The notes beneath the pieces are model-generated. The model searched no databases. It saw nothing but the letters and a program-made list of their open reading frames with translations, and was not told the origin of the DNA. The position numbers and the translations under genes are program-made. A DNA stretch of 64,000 bases, from assembly GCA_033977485.1 (NCBI GenBank), contig CM066990.1, forward strand, positions 10,136,501 to 10,200,500, written 5' to 3'. Source of the stretch: Hydrangea macrophylla (lineage: Eukaryota > Streptophyta > Magnoliopsida > Cornales > Hydrangeaceae). Shown here one piece after another: positions 35,751 to 47,509 of the stretch. The first letter of the stretch is position 1, and every line of letters begins with the position of its first letter.

Positions 35751-37051
35751 TGGATCTCGTCAAAATCAAGATATGAAAGTATGCTTATTTATGCTTTACT
35801 TTCAAAAGATTTGCAGTGTGAAAGTAAAGGTCAAACCCACAGAGATTGAATATTACGCACTTTAATTTTTAAAACCTAAATTTACTTAATTAAGAAAAAC
35901 GGATTTTGGATTTAATTTGAATTCAACCAATAACAGTAAAAGTAAATCTAAATTATGAAAGCAATTAAATATTGTTTTTATAATAAGTTTAAGGAACCTA
36001 GGATTGCAAATCCACCACTAGCTTCATAATAAGGGTATTTACGAATTATTTTAGCTTATTAAGTATGATAATGGAGAATTGTAGCTACAAGCCCAATTCC
36101 TCCATCAAGAAAATAACTATGGTTCAAGCACCAACATAATCCATCTTCGGTTAGTACAAATTATCCCACACTAAACTAGGGTTGTGGTATAATCCGTCTA
36201 ATCTAGGCATGGACTATTCGGATACTTGATAGCACAATTCAATTTAAGCACCATTAAATGTAAATAATCTAAACAAGCGCAGCAAGTATAGATCATTGAG
36301 CACACTACCATCAAAATATATCTAAGACAAGAGTAAACTTTGAAAGTAATAATTTTTATCAATAAGAGCACGATTTATTTATAAAAATCCTCGGAACATG
36401 TAACTGTGATCCATACATAATAAATTAAAATAAAAACATAAAATACACCGTATTACTTGGTTAGGGTTTCATTAAAACCCTAGATCTTGAGTTTAGTTAG
36501 CCATAGAATTGATGAACAGCAAGAGGTTGATGGAGGAGGCCATGGGAATCCTTGATCTTCTTCTTCTTCTTCTCCTTGCTTTCCTCTCTTCAATGGTTGG
36601 AAGTATGATTGTATATTGTGGGTATAATAATTGCCAACCTAAGAATTGAATTATAATTGAGTACTTATAGATTTGGAGCAAGTTTTGGAAGCTTTCCTAA
36701 CCCAATTCGCACTAAAACTGCTTTATTTAGCTTTTCAAACGTAATTAGGCAGTTTCGGTTACGTAGGAGTCTTCAATACACTGAAATACACGTTTTCACT
36801 TTTTTTCATAGGTTGCATGAGCGGGCTGCGCGAGAGCAATTCTGGGAGGTCACGCGAGCAGACTGCTCGTGCGAGGTGGCTTTTTTAGCTTCTTTCTTGG
36901 TGCTTTTTCACCCCATTTAACCTAGAATCCTTACTTTTCTCCAAATCCTAACAAAAAATAGAAAACAAAGTAAAAATATAAAAAAATAGGATAAAAACGA
37001 CTAACAAATGTGAATTAAGGCGTATAATTGGGATTTGTTCTCTCCCGATCA
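35751..37051 (-). repeat. element B, 5' LTR (1301 bp)
   Basis: TGGATCTCGTC at the left edge and CTCTCCCGATCA at the right, a diverged homologue of the 1.33 kb LTRs of A (shared AAATCCACCACTAGCTTCAT and CCATGGACTATTCGG-type blocks). The CpG cluster at 36812-36882 shows many TG/CA substitutions where A has CG. The base after the LTR belongs to LTR C. Confidence 0.87.
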
Positions 37052-38190
37052 ATACCAAAGAGCAGTACGATTCAAAATAATGTATTAATCTTATAGCGTT
37101 AGTTGTTATGTTGTTCATATTTGAGTTTGATAACCATTTTACTTTAATCAGAGTAGTCAGGCCACAATGGGATTTGTCATGTATCTATGATAGTACTGGA
37201 CGTAGGTAGGTTTGATAAGTTCTAGGAATTGGAGACTTGGTCATGTATATCCTTAACGAGCAGTGGACATGACCAAGTATTTCTAACTAGCCAGATGATC
37301 CATGCAATATGCTTAACGAGCGGTGGATAGGGATTCTGGTAGACATCGATGAGTCGTGGCAATAGTCTTGACATAATATCATTTGAAACGTTGTATCCCT
37401 AACATGTGATGGACGGTGATATGTCCTTAATGAGCGGGGGATGGACTGGTGTGGAGCCCATGACATGTGGTAGATGGTTTATATCCTTAACGAGTGGCGG
37501 ACAGAATGATGGTATGTCTATATAAGTTAAACAATTAGGTCTATTCTTCCTATTAAGAGCATGTCGGCTATTGGTCTTGGAATAATCAGTCGATATGGGT
37601 TGGTTACGATGCGTTTCAATAAAGATGAAGATACTATTGTAATACTATATCTTATGCATTTCATAACTTGTTATTACGTTATATAATTGATACCTTGTTA
37701 GTTTATATTCACTCAGCTCTCAATAAGCTGACAGTCATTTTTGCATGGACATTCCTCGCCCAGACTACCCTATTCCTAAACTTCCAAGTCATGATCACTA
37801 CCAGGATAGTTATTATGTGGAAGAACGCTATGCTGAGGGCGTGCCAAGTGAAAGAGGTGAGGATAGACAAGACTATAATGCTGGCGACTATGTTTATGCC
37901 AGCTAAAGACCTAGATAGTCATTAGTTTTATTTCTATTGAACTTGTGTAGAATTGGTACTTAGGCACATATTGCTTCCAGACCTTTTCATAGTCCTGTGG
38001 ACAACTCTGATGATTTTGTAATAACTAGAATGGTTGTAAGCATATTCAATTGATGCATATTATTGTTCCTGTTGTTTTATCAAACTATCACGGTGTGGTG
38101 TGGACAATTGAGTGACATTCACCCGTCATTCCCTATGGACCAAAAAAGGAAATTTATTTTTCTCTAATTTTGCTATTCTGAGGTGTGATA
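37052..38190 (+). repeat. element C 5' LTR, left end missing
   Basis: Plus-strand LTR related to LTR E. Shared: TCAGGCCACAATGGGAT, TGTCATGTATC and a minisatellite of CTTAACGAGCGGTGGA units (37250-37510). The 3' tail (GTGTGGTGTGGACAATTGAG, CCCTATGGACC, GGAAATTTATTTTTCTC) matches LTR G and ends GAGGTGTGATA, followed by a primer site. The left part was lost at the junction with B. AATAAGCTGACAGTC and a possible polyadenylation region lie at about 37720-37740. Confidence 0.75.
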
Positions 38191-38197
38191 GGATTTT

Positions 38198-38210
38198 TGG
38201 TATCAGAGTC
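38198..38210 (+). other. element C primer binding site (tRNA-Met type)
   Basis: TGGTATCAGAGTC lies seven bases after the LTR end; one mismatch to the canonical TGGTATCAGAGCC complement of initiator tRNA-Met. Confidence 0.8.
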
Positions 38211-38340
38211 TTAGGGTTGATACTTTCATTCACTGATTGTCGTACACCATCTAGTCCTAGCATTTAAGATCCCTGAGATGAGATATGAGTTTAAGATAAG
38301 TTCGTCCTTCTGGCGATAGATAGTTTTCTTGCAGGCTAGA

Positions 38341-39213
38341 ATGGATCTAAACTTCCATATATTTGTGGACGATTCATTTGGAGGACATGTGATGCATAGA
38401 GACATGGTTAAGGCCGCTATACCAAAGATATATCTTAGCTATATTCTCCAGACGGCTAGTTATTATTTAGAGAAAGGTATGTGGAATTCTCTCTATGTTG
38501 AGGGTATGACACACCCGACAGAGATACGCATGAACGCGTATCACTATGCGATGAACCGAGCAGCCATATACTAGGAGATGGCTCAACTAATCCAGAGTAA
38601 GCTGGAGATGGATGCAATAGAGTTGCGAGCCATTTTAGTATGACCCATTCCCCTAGAACCCATAGCTACACTGGCATAGGTAGCATCACCAGCACCGGTA
38701 CGCGATGTACCTATCTTAGAGGCACAGGATCAGCCAGGTGATCTAGAGTTAGAGCATATTCTGGATTACGAGGAGCTAGAGGATGAGCATTCTGATGAGG
38801 ATATAGATGGGGATAGGGATGGTGAGGAGGAACATGTAGGTGATGACGAGGAGCCAGAGGATGACCCTGAGGAGCTAGAGTATATACCAATAGACGACCT
38901 AGAAGAGGATCCAAAGCTAGCCGATATGGATGACATAGCTGAGGAGGATGTAATCGTTATGGAGGACGATATAGTGATAAGAGATGATGAGTTGGTTGAG
39001 ATAGCCTATGATATTCCTGATGATGAGTTCATTGCTGGTATTTGTATTACCAGCAAGACCCATGATACATATGGCAGCCATTGGTAATATGGTAGCTGAG
39101 TGGGTAAAATAGATGGTTGCACAGCCAGATGGATTCATTGTAGGACAGGCTAAGCTAGTAGAGGCTATGGCCATAGTTGGAGGATTTTCTGAGATAGTCA
39201 CTGATATCACCTG
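38341..39213 (+). pseudogene. element C conserved acidic ORF between primer site and gag
   Basis: ATG at 38341. The frame runs to about 39048 with TAG/TGA/TAG at three early positions, then one frameshift, then on to about 39213. N-terminal part: FVDDSFGGH, YYLEKGMWNSLYVEGMTHPT followed by EIRMNAYHY, and LIQSKLEMDAIEL. Middle: about 100 residues dominated by Asp/Glu. C-terminal: NMVAEWVK and MVAQPDGFIVGQA. Element E carries the same three parts in the same order; element D shares the N-terminal motifs and an acidic tail. Function unknown. Gag, expected next, is not found; other LTR debris follows at 39216. Confidence 0.72.
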
Positions 39214-39215
39214 TG

Positions 39216-39438
39216 ACGTCCCGCCCTGCCACGGGTCCCGGCGATGGGGTGTCAGTTAAAATAAAATAATAAAAAGGCGGAAGGACGACTGAACATACTT
39301 GCAATACTTCGAGTCCTAGACCTGAAGGTTACCTAAAAACTTTCTCTTTGGAAAAACATACGTTTAAACTTTAAATCATTTAAACTCCAAAGCTCTTAAA
39401 CGTTTAAACTTTTAAACCTCAAAACTTTGATACCATTT
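39216..39438. other. LTR-edge-like sequence
   Basis: TGTGACGTCCCGCCCTGCC at about 39219 looks like a plant gypsy LTR start. A CGAGTCCTAGAC segment (about 39309) recurs at about 39449 in the next fragment. No coding sequence. Probably a short LTR or internal fragment. Confidence 0.3.
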
Positions 39439-40410
39439 TATAACACCTCGAGTCCTAGACTTCGAGGGTTACTGCGGAAGCAAAGAATAGCCTTTCAAAA
39501 ATCGTTGGTGGGAAAACAAAATCTTTAAAGACTCACGGATCTGAGTAAAACCATAGCGGAAGCATTACACTAGTCTTTTGAAAAGTTTGTTTGTCAATTT
39601 AAAAGACATTAACAGAAAATCTTTATTGGTTTATCAAATGAACAACAGTGCAGTGGAAAAATATATCGATCTGATAAACATTTATCATACTTCTTCTCAA
39701 GCTTTATAAAACAACGTTTAGATAGAAACTCAAATTTGGTTTCACATATCAAAAAGTAATACAATGATCTACTTTCTTTTTCCCAAACTTTAGAAACCCT
39801 TAAAATAAAAAACCCAATGTCATGTATGAAAACCATTTTCATGCTTTTCAAACACTTACCCTCGATTGTCAATAACATTAACCGGACCATGGGCTTCCCG
39901 GCCACGTAGGCCTAGCCTTAAATGTGCGACACTTTGGGCCTTACGAATTACACAGAGGCCTAGCCTTCACGTAACGGGGGTTTCTTGCAGCACATCCCGC
40001 AATTCGAGTTCCTAGTGGTACCCATCTCACACGCCTACCCACAAATATGGAATTTCTATCTTTTCAAAACAAAATCCCTCCTAGAGAGTTTTATGCATGA
40101 AAGCCTAAAAGGTCTTCCCTTTTAAAACCTGGAACCTCTAAGGTCTTCCCTTTTTAAAAATTGAAAGCCTCTAAGGTCTTTCATCCCAAAATCATTTTCG
40201 TGATTTTTCGTGTTCATGCTCATGCTTATGAAATGCTATGACATATGCGAGCTCTAAGCATCCAGACATATTCAATATTTCATAAGACCAATTGTCAAGG
40301 CATGCTATCATTTAAAGCAACACAATAGACATGCTGAAATCATCCAGGTTAACACATAAGATAGAGTAACTCAAGTAAGCACTTAAGGTATATCATCTCA
40401 AGTAAACATG
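39439..40410 (-). repeat. LTR fragment K (minus strand)
   Basis: On the minus strand GATACCA at 39429-39435 reads TGGTATC, a tRNA-Met-type primer site just inside an LTR edge at about 39439 (plus TATAACACCTC). The fragment includes repeats containing CTCTAAGGTCTT(T/C)CC at 40085-40190 and ends where LTR H begins. Outer edge not defined. Confidence 0.4.
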
Positions 40411-42029
40411 TGTAATACCCTGTAATTTCTTTGTACTCTGGTATTTCTATATATATATATATAAATATGACCCTTTTATTTCTTGTCTTTGTTGAATTTC
40501 TGGTCCCAATCGATTGGCCTTTATACCAATCGATTGCCATCTTTCCAATCGATTGGAATACTGCCGATTTGAAATTCATTACGTGGCACTATCCCAATCG
40601 ATTGCCATAGATCCAGTCGATTGCCATCAAATATCTATGCCTAATCGATTACCACTGATACCAATCGAATGGCACCAGCAGAGACAAGTTTTCTTCTTTC
40701 CTTCATATTTTGACGTGTGACACTCTCATCTCTATATATATATTGGTTCATTTTGTGCCTTGGAAGGTTTTTGGCAGTTTTGGTTGAGGGAGAGAGAGTT
40801 TATACCTATATTATACACGCATATTTATATATCTATATATATACATACCCACACACACACACACACATACACACACACATACACTGCCTCTGATAGTAGA
40901 GAAGAAGGAGAAGGAGAAAAAGAGAAGAGAGCAGACAGAGAGAGATACAGAGAAAGAAAGAGATACAGAGAAAGAAAGAGATCAAGAGGAGGAGAGGAAG
41001 AGAAACCTTGAGGTTTCAAGCTCCACAAGCCAAACACACACCCAAACGCACCCTTAGGTGAATCTAATTTACTTGGTTATTCCTATATGGTGTTTTCATA
41101 CCTCTTAGTGAAGGTTAGACGTAGTTAATATGTTCCGTGAACGTTGTATATGTTGTTTTGTATTTTTGTTGGAAAAGACGAAGTCCCATTCGATTGGTAT
41201 GTTTACTAATCGTTTGCCATCAGTCTGAACCCAATCGATTGGTATGTTTTCCAATCGATTGCCATTGGTTGTAACCCAATCGATTGCCAAAGTTAGCAAT
41301 GAATTGGTATCATTTTGTATCCAATCAATTAAATTGAATGTTATCCCAATCGATTGAACATTTATCCCAATTGATTGGAAGTTGCAAATCATGGATAGTT
41401 CCTCATGTTTGTTATAATAAGGGTTTGATTATTCCGAAAATTATTTCTCGTTTCTATTATGTGAATATGGGATAGTAAGGGATAAAATGATATGGCATTG
41501 GAATGAGACACACGTGGAATAATGGACTTAATGCATTGAATGGTGGAACCCTTTGGTTAATGTTGAGATAATAATAAGATTGAAAAGCCGACGTGCATAG
41601 TATGGGTCTATCGACCACAGTGGTCGATACTATTCATGATTGGTACGTGTGAATGCGGTCGCGAAGATCGTATGATATAGAGTGTGGTGGCCAGTATGGG
41701 TAAGGGCATGTGACCAGTATAGTTAAGGGTGTGTTGGCTAGAATGTAGACGTAAGGGGCTTATTGGCCAGATAGGATCGAGGCGTACTGGCCGTAATGTA
41801 TCGAGCATATTGGCAGGGCATGTTGGCCGTAATGTATTGAGCGTGTTGGCTGGGCGTGTTGGTCGTAAGGTGTTAAGCGTATTGGCCGCAATGTATTGAG
41901 CGTATTGGCTGAGCGTGTTGACCGTAATGTATTAAGCGTATTGGCTGGGCGTGTTGGTCGTAATGTATCGAGCGTGTTGGTTGGGCGTATTGGCCTTAAT
42001 TTATTGAGCGTGTTGGCTGGGCGCGTTGG
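40411..42029 (+). repeat. gypsy LTR H, 3' part missing
   Basis: Begins TGTAATACCCTG like G and I. Order: CCAATCGATTGG palindrome array (40508-40680), TATATATATAT box (40731-40743), (CA)n plus GA-rich leader (40845-41005), GTGAATCTAATTTAC hairpin (41058-41072), second palindrome array (41186-41390), 36-bp minisatellite (about 41788-42029). It is cut at 42030 by the TG of the Tat-like LTR, so the usual 3' tail and primer site are missing. Confidence 0.72.
41788..42029. repeat. 36-bp minisatellite in LTR H
   Basis: About seven imperfect units built from GGCCGTAATGTATTGAGCG plus TGTTGGCTGGGCGTGTT. The array ends exactly where the Tat-like LTR starts. Confidence 0.88.
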
Positions 42030-44229
42030 TGTGGATACTGGCATTTGGGCCTACAGCTTTTTAATTTTAAACATTTTCCAAATTTCATACCAAGAGTCGC
42101 CACTTAATTTTTTTTAAAGGAAAATTAAGAAACCATTTTAAAGCAAATTAATCTTTTAAGAAACCAGAGATTTTCTAGGTCCAGGGATTATGGAATGAGA
42201 GGGCAAGGAGCCCGACAGACTAAAACACCCTCTCTCATCCTATCTCGCGATAGGTCTCTACTTAACAAGAAAGTATGTATTTTAATTACAAGTATTAGGC
42301 TACATGCATGAATGTACATGGATACATGATTATGAACAAAAATAAGCCATAAGGTATTCATCGACTTGGACCATTTAGACTCTGGATTCAGACTTAACTA
42401 ATCATTATTAGTATATGGTTCAAGTCCTAAATCATGAGAAGACCATTGGGACCATTGTTCACAAGATATATCAAAAAAACTATTCCAGAATACTAAAATT
42501 TTAGCAAGCAGACCCGAACTTCATGGAAATAAAAGGGATGCTTCTAATGGTTTGATGTCAGTGACTCTTGGACACAAGAAATCTCTATGAGTCTAGTTTC
42601 TAACCAAAAAAGAAAATCAAGGTTTGAAAGGATAGATCTCCGAGAATTGGACAAACACTAGACATAACTTAGGGACTTACAACTCTCTGTCCAGAGTTTT
42701 TGTATGATTTTCTAAAAATAGTAAAAAAGTTAGAAATGCTTTGGTCTTTTTAGGGTAGCTTCCTAACACATTAAACGATTTAGAAAAATTTATTTTGGGT
42801 CAAGAACGCTTGATTAAGGTTCTGATTTGCTTATTTCAAAAGAGTGTTGCTATTCTGAAACTCTGGACAGATTATAGTTGTTCCACAAAACCCTTGACCA
42901 AACCATTCTAACCTTGGAACTTCCTTAAAACAAAAATTATAGTGGTAGAACTTTGAGTCATAAACACTTTCTCGTTGGTTTCATTCAGTTCCAACGGTTC
43001 GATGTTTAACTAAAAATCTATGATCAAAAACAGATTGTGAACTCACTGCATCATTTATCAAATACAACTTTGTTAATTAATTTCATCCATGAGCCATGGA
43101 ATTTGGCTTGAACCACACTACTTCTCCTACCATTTGATGGTCATGGGAGACTAACTACATTCATATCTTGAAAGTCAAAGAAATATGGAGTAATTCCATG
43201 AGACCTAAACATAACAAACCTAAACCATGAAGATAGGTTTAGATTTATTAATCAAGTGTACTAATATCAACTTCAATCTTCTTGTAAATCATGAGCTTAC
43301 AAAAGAATTAAAGGATTTCAAGTCTAAGGATTCAAGTAAGACATTGAGGGTCTTATGAATCTCAAAGATTAAAAGGAAGAGAAAAAGAAAATTCAAAGAC
43401 TCTAAGTATATTTGTGATTAGAACATAATTAAGACTAATTAACTTAAAGTTTTACCTCCAAAATATCCTCAACTTTGTGATTTTGAAGAACTTCCAAAGA
43501 GTAATCAAGCTTTCCACCCTCTTTAACTCTTCTAAAACTCACTTCTAATTGTGTTTAGAGAAGAAAGTTTGAAAGTTTTAGGACTTGGAGAACTAATACA
43601 ACCTTTAGATTCAAAGAAAAATTCAAACCCTTTGCATGAGGATATTCATCCACTATTTATAGACAAATTTGAAGGGGTATTTCAATCATTTCAGAGGAAA
43701 AAACCCTAATTTAGACTGTCCTTTGGTGGTACAAAATGTGCTGTATTACAACTGGATGTTGCAAAAATGCGGCACTTAATGGAGATGGAAGCGGCACTCG
43801 CTGAATGCCAGAACGACATTCAGTGACCGCCGTACAGCACTCAATGAATGTCGTCGCGGCACTCCATGAATGCCGCAGACAACTCCAGGGACTGCCATTT
43901 TTTTTTCTGGAAATCAATTTTTAATGGCAGTTGAAATGAACAGACGGCAGTTGGTGACTGCCGGTACGGTTCTCACTGACTGCCGGTCCGGCGTCAGGAT
44001 GTGCCGCAGCGGCAACCCGTGACTGCCGAAAATTAGCTCAAGTGTCGTTCTGCCTCTTTTTGCCTTTTTTCTTTCTTTTTTTTTTTTTTACTTTTCGTTT
44101 AGGTTGGAAAGTCTTTCAAAGAGCTTGAATCATCTTTGGAAGTCCTAGATTAGTTGGCCATTGTCATCATCGGATTCGGAGGTAACACTCTCCTTAATTC
44201 GACGTTTGGTCAAAATCGGGGTGTCTACA
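42030..44229 (-). repeat. Tat-like LTR (2200 bp), 3' LTR of a minus-strand element
   Basis: Ends TGTGGATAC and GTGTCTACA, near-perfect short inverted repeats with TG...CA. Its first 230 bases match 1341-1570, where the neighbouring sequence is a primer site; here the other end is followed at 44230 by GTTTGCCCCTC, whose complement GAGGGGCAAAC is a polypurine tract. Together these orient the element on the minus strand with this copy as 3' LTR. It contains a hairpin-unit array at about 43785-44035. No coding sequence. Confidence 0.7.
43785..44035. repeat. hairpin-unit array 1 (in the Tat-like LTR)
   Basis: Many close copies of units built as GCGGCA-CTCA(C/G)TGAA-TGCCGC and the variant GGCAGT(T/C)...GACTGCCG. 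Each unit is self-complementary (GCGGCA with TGCCGC), and adjacent units can pair as well. GC-rich against an AT-rich background. Related arrays occur at 45915-46070 and 51765-51880. Confidence 0.7.
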
Positions 44230-44639
44230 GTTTGCCCCTCTTCGACGGAGCTCGTGGAGCAACGCAAAGCATAAGTGAACATCGAAGCCTGTGTGAAGAC
44301 AAGTATTTGACCAAACTGTCAGATTTAGGTAAAAATAAAATGCATTGCAAAAAGAAAGCAAGCGCACAGTGAAATTCCAATTGGTCGTGCTCTATGATGA
44401 GCTGCCTACATATCCCATCAGGAGTCAGACCAAGACATAGTTCAGGCAAGAGTCAAACACACGCAAGCACAAGTAATCATACAGATGAATGCACCTATCC
44501 TGTCGTGATGCACATGCTCATGTAATGGTATTTTTCAAATAAACTTGACCAAGTAAGTGTCATGCTTACTCTATATCATGTCTTCTCTATATGTGTCGCA
44601 CATTTCATGATGCGTTAGCCAGAGAAGATTAGCAAATGT

Positions 44640-45440
44640 TGACAGATGCAAAGATTCGTTGCACTGGTCAAAAAAATGCATTTCTCACTCCCCAAAAAGA
44701 GGGCTAATGCAAATTTGTTGCGAGAACCGAGAGTGCAAATCCGTTACACTCTAAAGGATCAACGTAAATTTGTTACGAAGATCGAGAATATAAATCCGTT
44801 ATACTCCCCAAAATGAGGGCTAATGCAAATCTGTTGCGCGAACCGAGAGTGCAAATCCATTACACTCGATCAACGTAAATTTGTTACGAGGATCGAGAAT
44901 ATAAATCCATTATACTCCCCGAAACGAGGGCTAACGCAAATCTATTACGAGAACCGAGAGTACAAATCTGTTACACTCTAAAGGATTAATGTAAATCTGT
45001 TACGATGATCTAGAATATAAATCCGTTATATTCCCAAGACGCGGGTTAACGCAAATCTGTTGCGAGAACCGAGAGTGAAAATCCGTTACACTCTAAAGGA
45101 TCAATGTAAATCTGTTACGAGGATCGAGAATATAAATCCGTTATATTCCCAAGGTGAGGGTTAATGCAAATTTGTTGCGAGAACCGAGAGTGCAAATCCA
45201 TTTCACTCCAAAGGATCAACATAAATCTGTTACGAGGATCGAGAATATAAATCAGTTATATTCCCAAGACGTAGGTTAACGTAAATCTGTTGCGAGAACC
45301 GAGAGTGCAAATCAGTTACACTCTAAAGGATCAACGTAAATCCGTTAAGAGAATCGAGAATATAAATCTGTTATACTCCCAAGGTGAAGGTTAACGTAAA
45401 TCTGTTGCGAGAACTGAGAGTGCAAATCCGTTACACTCTA
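44640..45440. repeat. 115-bp dimeric tandem repeat, about seven copies
   Basis: GAGAGTGCAAATC-type anchors occur at 44729, 44845, 44956, 45071, 45186, 45301 and 45416: period about 115. Each period consists of two diverged half-units, one with CGAGAATATAAATCCGTTATACTC and one with CGAGAGTGCAAATCCGTTACACTC, so the array is a higher-order dimer of an ancestral repeat of about 57 bp. Confidence 0.9.
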
Positions 45441-45464
45441 AAAAAGCGGGGCAACCATATTCAG

Positions 45465-45790
45465 ATGAATCAAGGGTCGGACAGACTCAAATTCAATTCA
45501 ACCTTTCGTAACTCGGAGCCCACAGACTCAAATTCAATTTAATTCAGAATTTTTGGAGTCAACAGACTCGTTTTCAATTCAATTCAAAATTTGGAGTCGA
45601 CAAACTCAAATTTAATTTGATTCAAAACTCGAAGCCTACAGACTCAAATTTAATTTAATTCAAAATTTTGGACTCCACAGACTCAAATTCATTTCAAACT
45701 TTCAAAATTTGGAGTCCACAGACTCAAATTATTTCAATCTTCAAAATTTGGAGCCCACAGACTCAAATTTATTTCAACTTCGTGAAATCG
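45465..45790. repeat. short tandem repeats around CAGACTCAAATT
   Basis: About seven imperfect units combining ACAGACTCAAATT, TTTAATT or TTTCAA, and TTTGGAGTC or TCGGAGCC, spaced roughly 45-65 bases. Located between the 115-bp array and the second hairpin array. Confidence 0.75.
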
Positions 45791-45914
45791 AGAATAAATT
45801 TGGTCCTAAAAACCATCTCTGGGGGTCAAGAGCATAATGGGGGCAAATTTTTAGGGGTTTAAATTCAATTTTCGGGACCTAATTTGAATTTTGGGGGGAA
45901 AATGAAGGGTCTGA

Positions 45915-46070
45915 CAACCGCCTCAAACGCGGCACACGCTGGATTTTGCGGTAGTCTGTGACTACCACGCGACACTCATGGAATGCTGCTGCGGTATTCA
46001 GGGAGTGCTGCACGACACTTCACTGAGTGACGCGTACGAATACCGAGTGCCACGTTTGAGCGGCAGAAGC
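45915..46070. repeat. hairpin-unit array 2, upstream of the PMD gene
   Basis: Same type of GC-rich unit as 43785-44035 (GCGGCACACGCTGG, GCGGTAGTCTGTGACTACC, GCGACACTCATGGAATGC, GTGCTGCACGACACTTC, CGAGTGCCACG). It lies 225 bases before the PMD start codon at 46296. A pyrimidine-rich leader follows (46085-46190). Confidence 0.65.
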
Positions 46071-47509
46071 TTATATGCAGAGTTTATTTCATTTCATTTC
46101 ATTCTCCCAAAACCTTTCCAAACCAAATCCTCTCTGGAGAAATTTTCCCCCATCCTCTCTTTTCTTTTGTATTGATCTCCGGTACTCACAGGTTAGTTCT
46201 GCTCGATCAAAATTTATATCATTCTCATTATTTTTATTGTTTTTCTAAATTTTTCATGAATCTAACCACGAATTCCTTTTTTTCTTTGACAAATCATGGA
46301 GAGCTGTTCGGGCAATAGGAAGAAGGCGAAGTATCGAGCCACCCCCCCCCCCCCCACATTCTTGCTCTGGGATCCGGATGAGCATTTGTCTGCCCGTGCA
46401 TTCAAGCACGAGGTAAATGCGCCCCTCTCTTTTCTCCTCTTGTAATTTCTATGCCGTATGAACTTTATGAATGCAATGTGTAATCAATACAACTTCAAAT
46501 GCCTAATTTCTAATCGAAATGCTATGCTTGTAGCGCTCTCAAGCGTTCAAGGGCTTAATAAATGCTCAAAAATTTTTGTATTCTTTGTCTTACTTCCTAT
46601 GAACTTTATGAATGGGTACATGACAGAAGAATTTTTCATGCTAAACTTTGTATGAATGAGTATGTCACGCTTACGGAATTTCCTGGGTATCCTGATTGGC
46701 ATTTTATTCATTTATATTTCTAACCAATGCCCCTTTTTTTTGAATTTTTTGAAACCTCGTGAATCTTATGCATGTCAATAAAACCCTTATGAATGTGAAT
46801 TCTATATTTGTGGACTTTCCCAACCGTTCCAAACGCTCATCTTTATTCTTTCAACATTTCAACTCACTTCTTTTCTTTCTTCTCTTTTTTATTATTATTT
46901 TCATAATCTTGCGAATGACGACTACAACTTTCATGAATATGGAGAATAAAAATGCTTGTGCTTATGAAATTTTCGCGAGTGCTCTAAACTCTCTTTTCTT
47001 TTATCCCCTCTTTTATTATCATCGCTTCTTCTTTTCAATGATCTTGAATCTTTCAACTTTTGCAGCTTCCGAAGGACGTGTTGAAAGGGCACGGTAGCCT
47101 GGCTCATGGCTTTGCTTGGTTCGGGGAGCTGAACAAAACGGTGCAGGGATTTGTCAGGGCTGCAGGTTTCAGAGACTTCGTCAAACTATTGACGAAGTGC
47201 TCCAATGACCTGCGACAGATCCATGCACTAGTGGAGAGGTGGTGGGATACCACCAACACCTTCCACTTTGACTTCAAAGAGATGACGATGACTCCCCTAG
47301 ACTTTAGCATGATTGAGGGGATCCCATTCGGAGGAGAGCTCTTACGGTATCTGGACACAGTTACTGAGTGGGATCAGGTACAGGTGTTACTCGGAGCAGT
47401 CCCGGAGGAGCCCTTGGTCACGGACAAGTGGTTTATGGACACATTCAGGGGTCAGCAGGGCTTCACTGATAAGCAGATGGCTCTGGGCTTCTTTCGGAAA
47501 AAGGTTAAT

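Larger units (their letters stand above)
29635..37051 (-). mobile_element. element B: older, broken relative of element A
   Basis: Same plan as A on the minus strand: LTR (35751-37051), degenerate tRNA-Asp primer site (plus strand CCCCAGCAACAGCGCCA, 35729-35745), gag-protease remnant (32689-35250), pol-free spacer (30017-32688) and truncated 3' LTR. B is also without pol, so the pol-less plan predates both copies. Divergence between its LTRs is far larger than in A. It appears to have inserted into LTR C, which continues at 37052. Confidence 0.87.

Noticed and set aside
41608..42117. Repetitive Arg/Pro/Thr and Val/Leu/Arg frames
   Set aside because: Translations of the 36-bp minisatellite, a multiple of three, which stays open in several phases without being a protein.
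44640..45440. CRISPR-like array
   Set aside because: Regular period but no unique spacers, adjacent units homologous throughout, and plant nuclear context; it is a dimeric tandem repeat.
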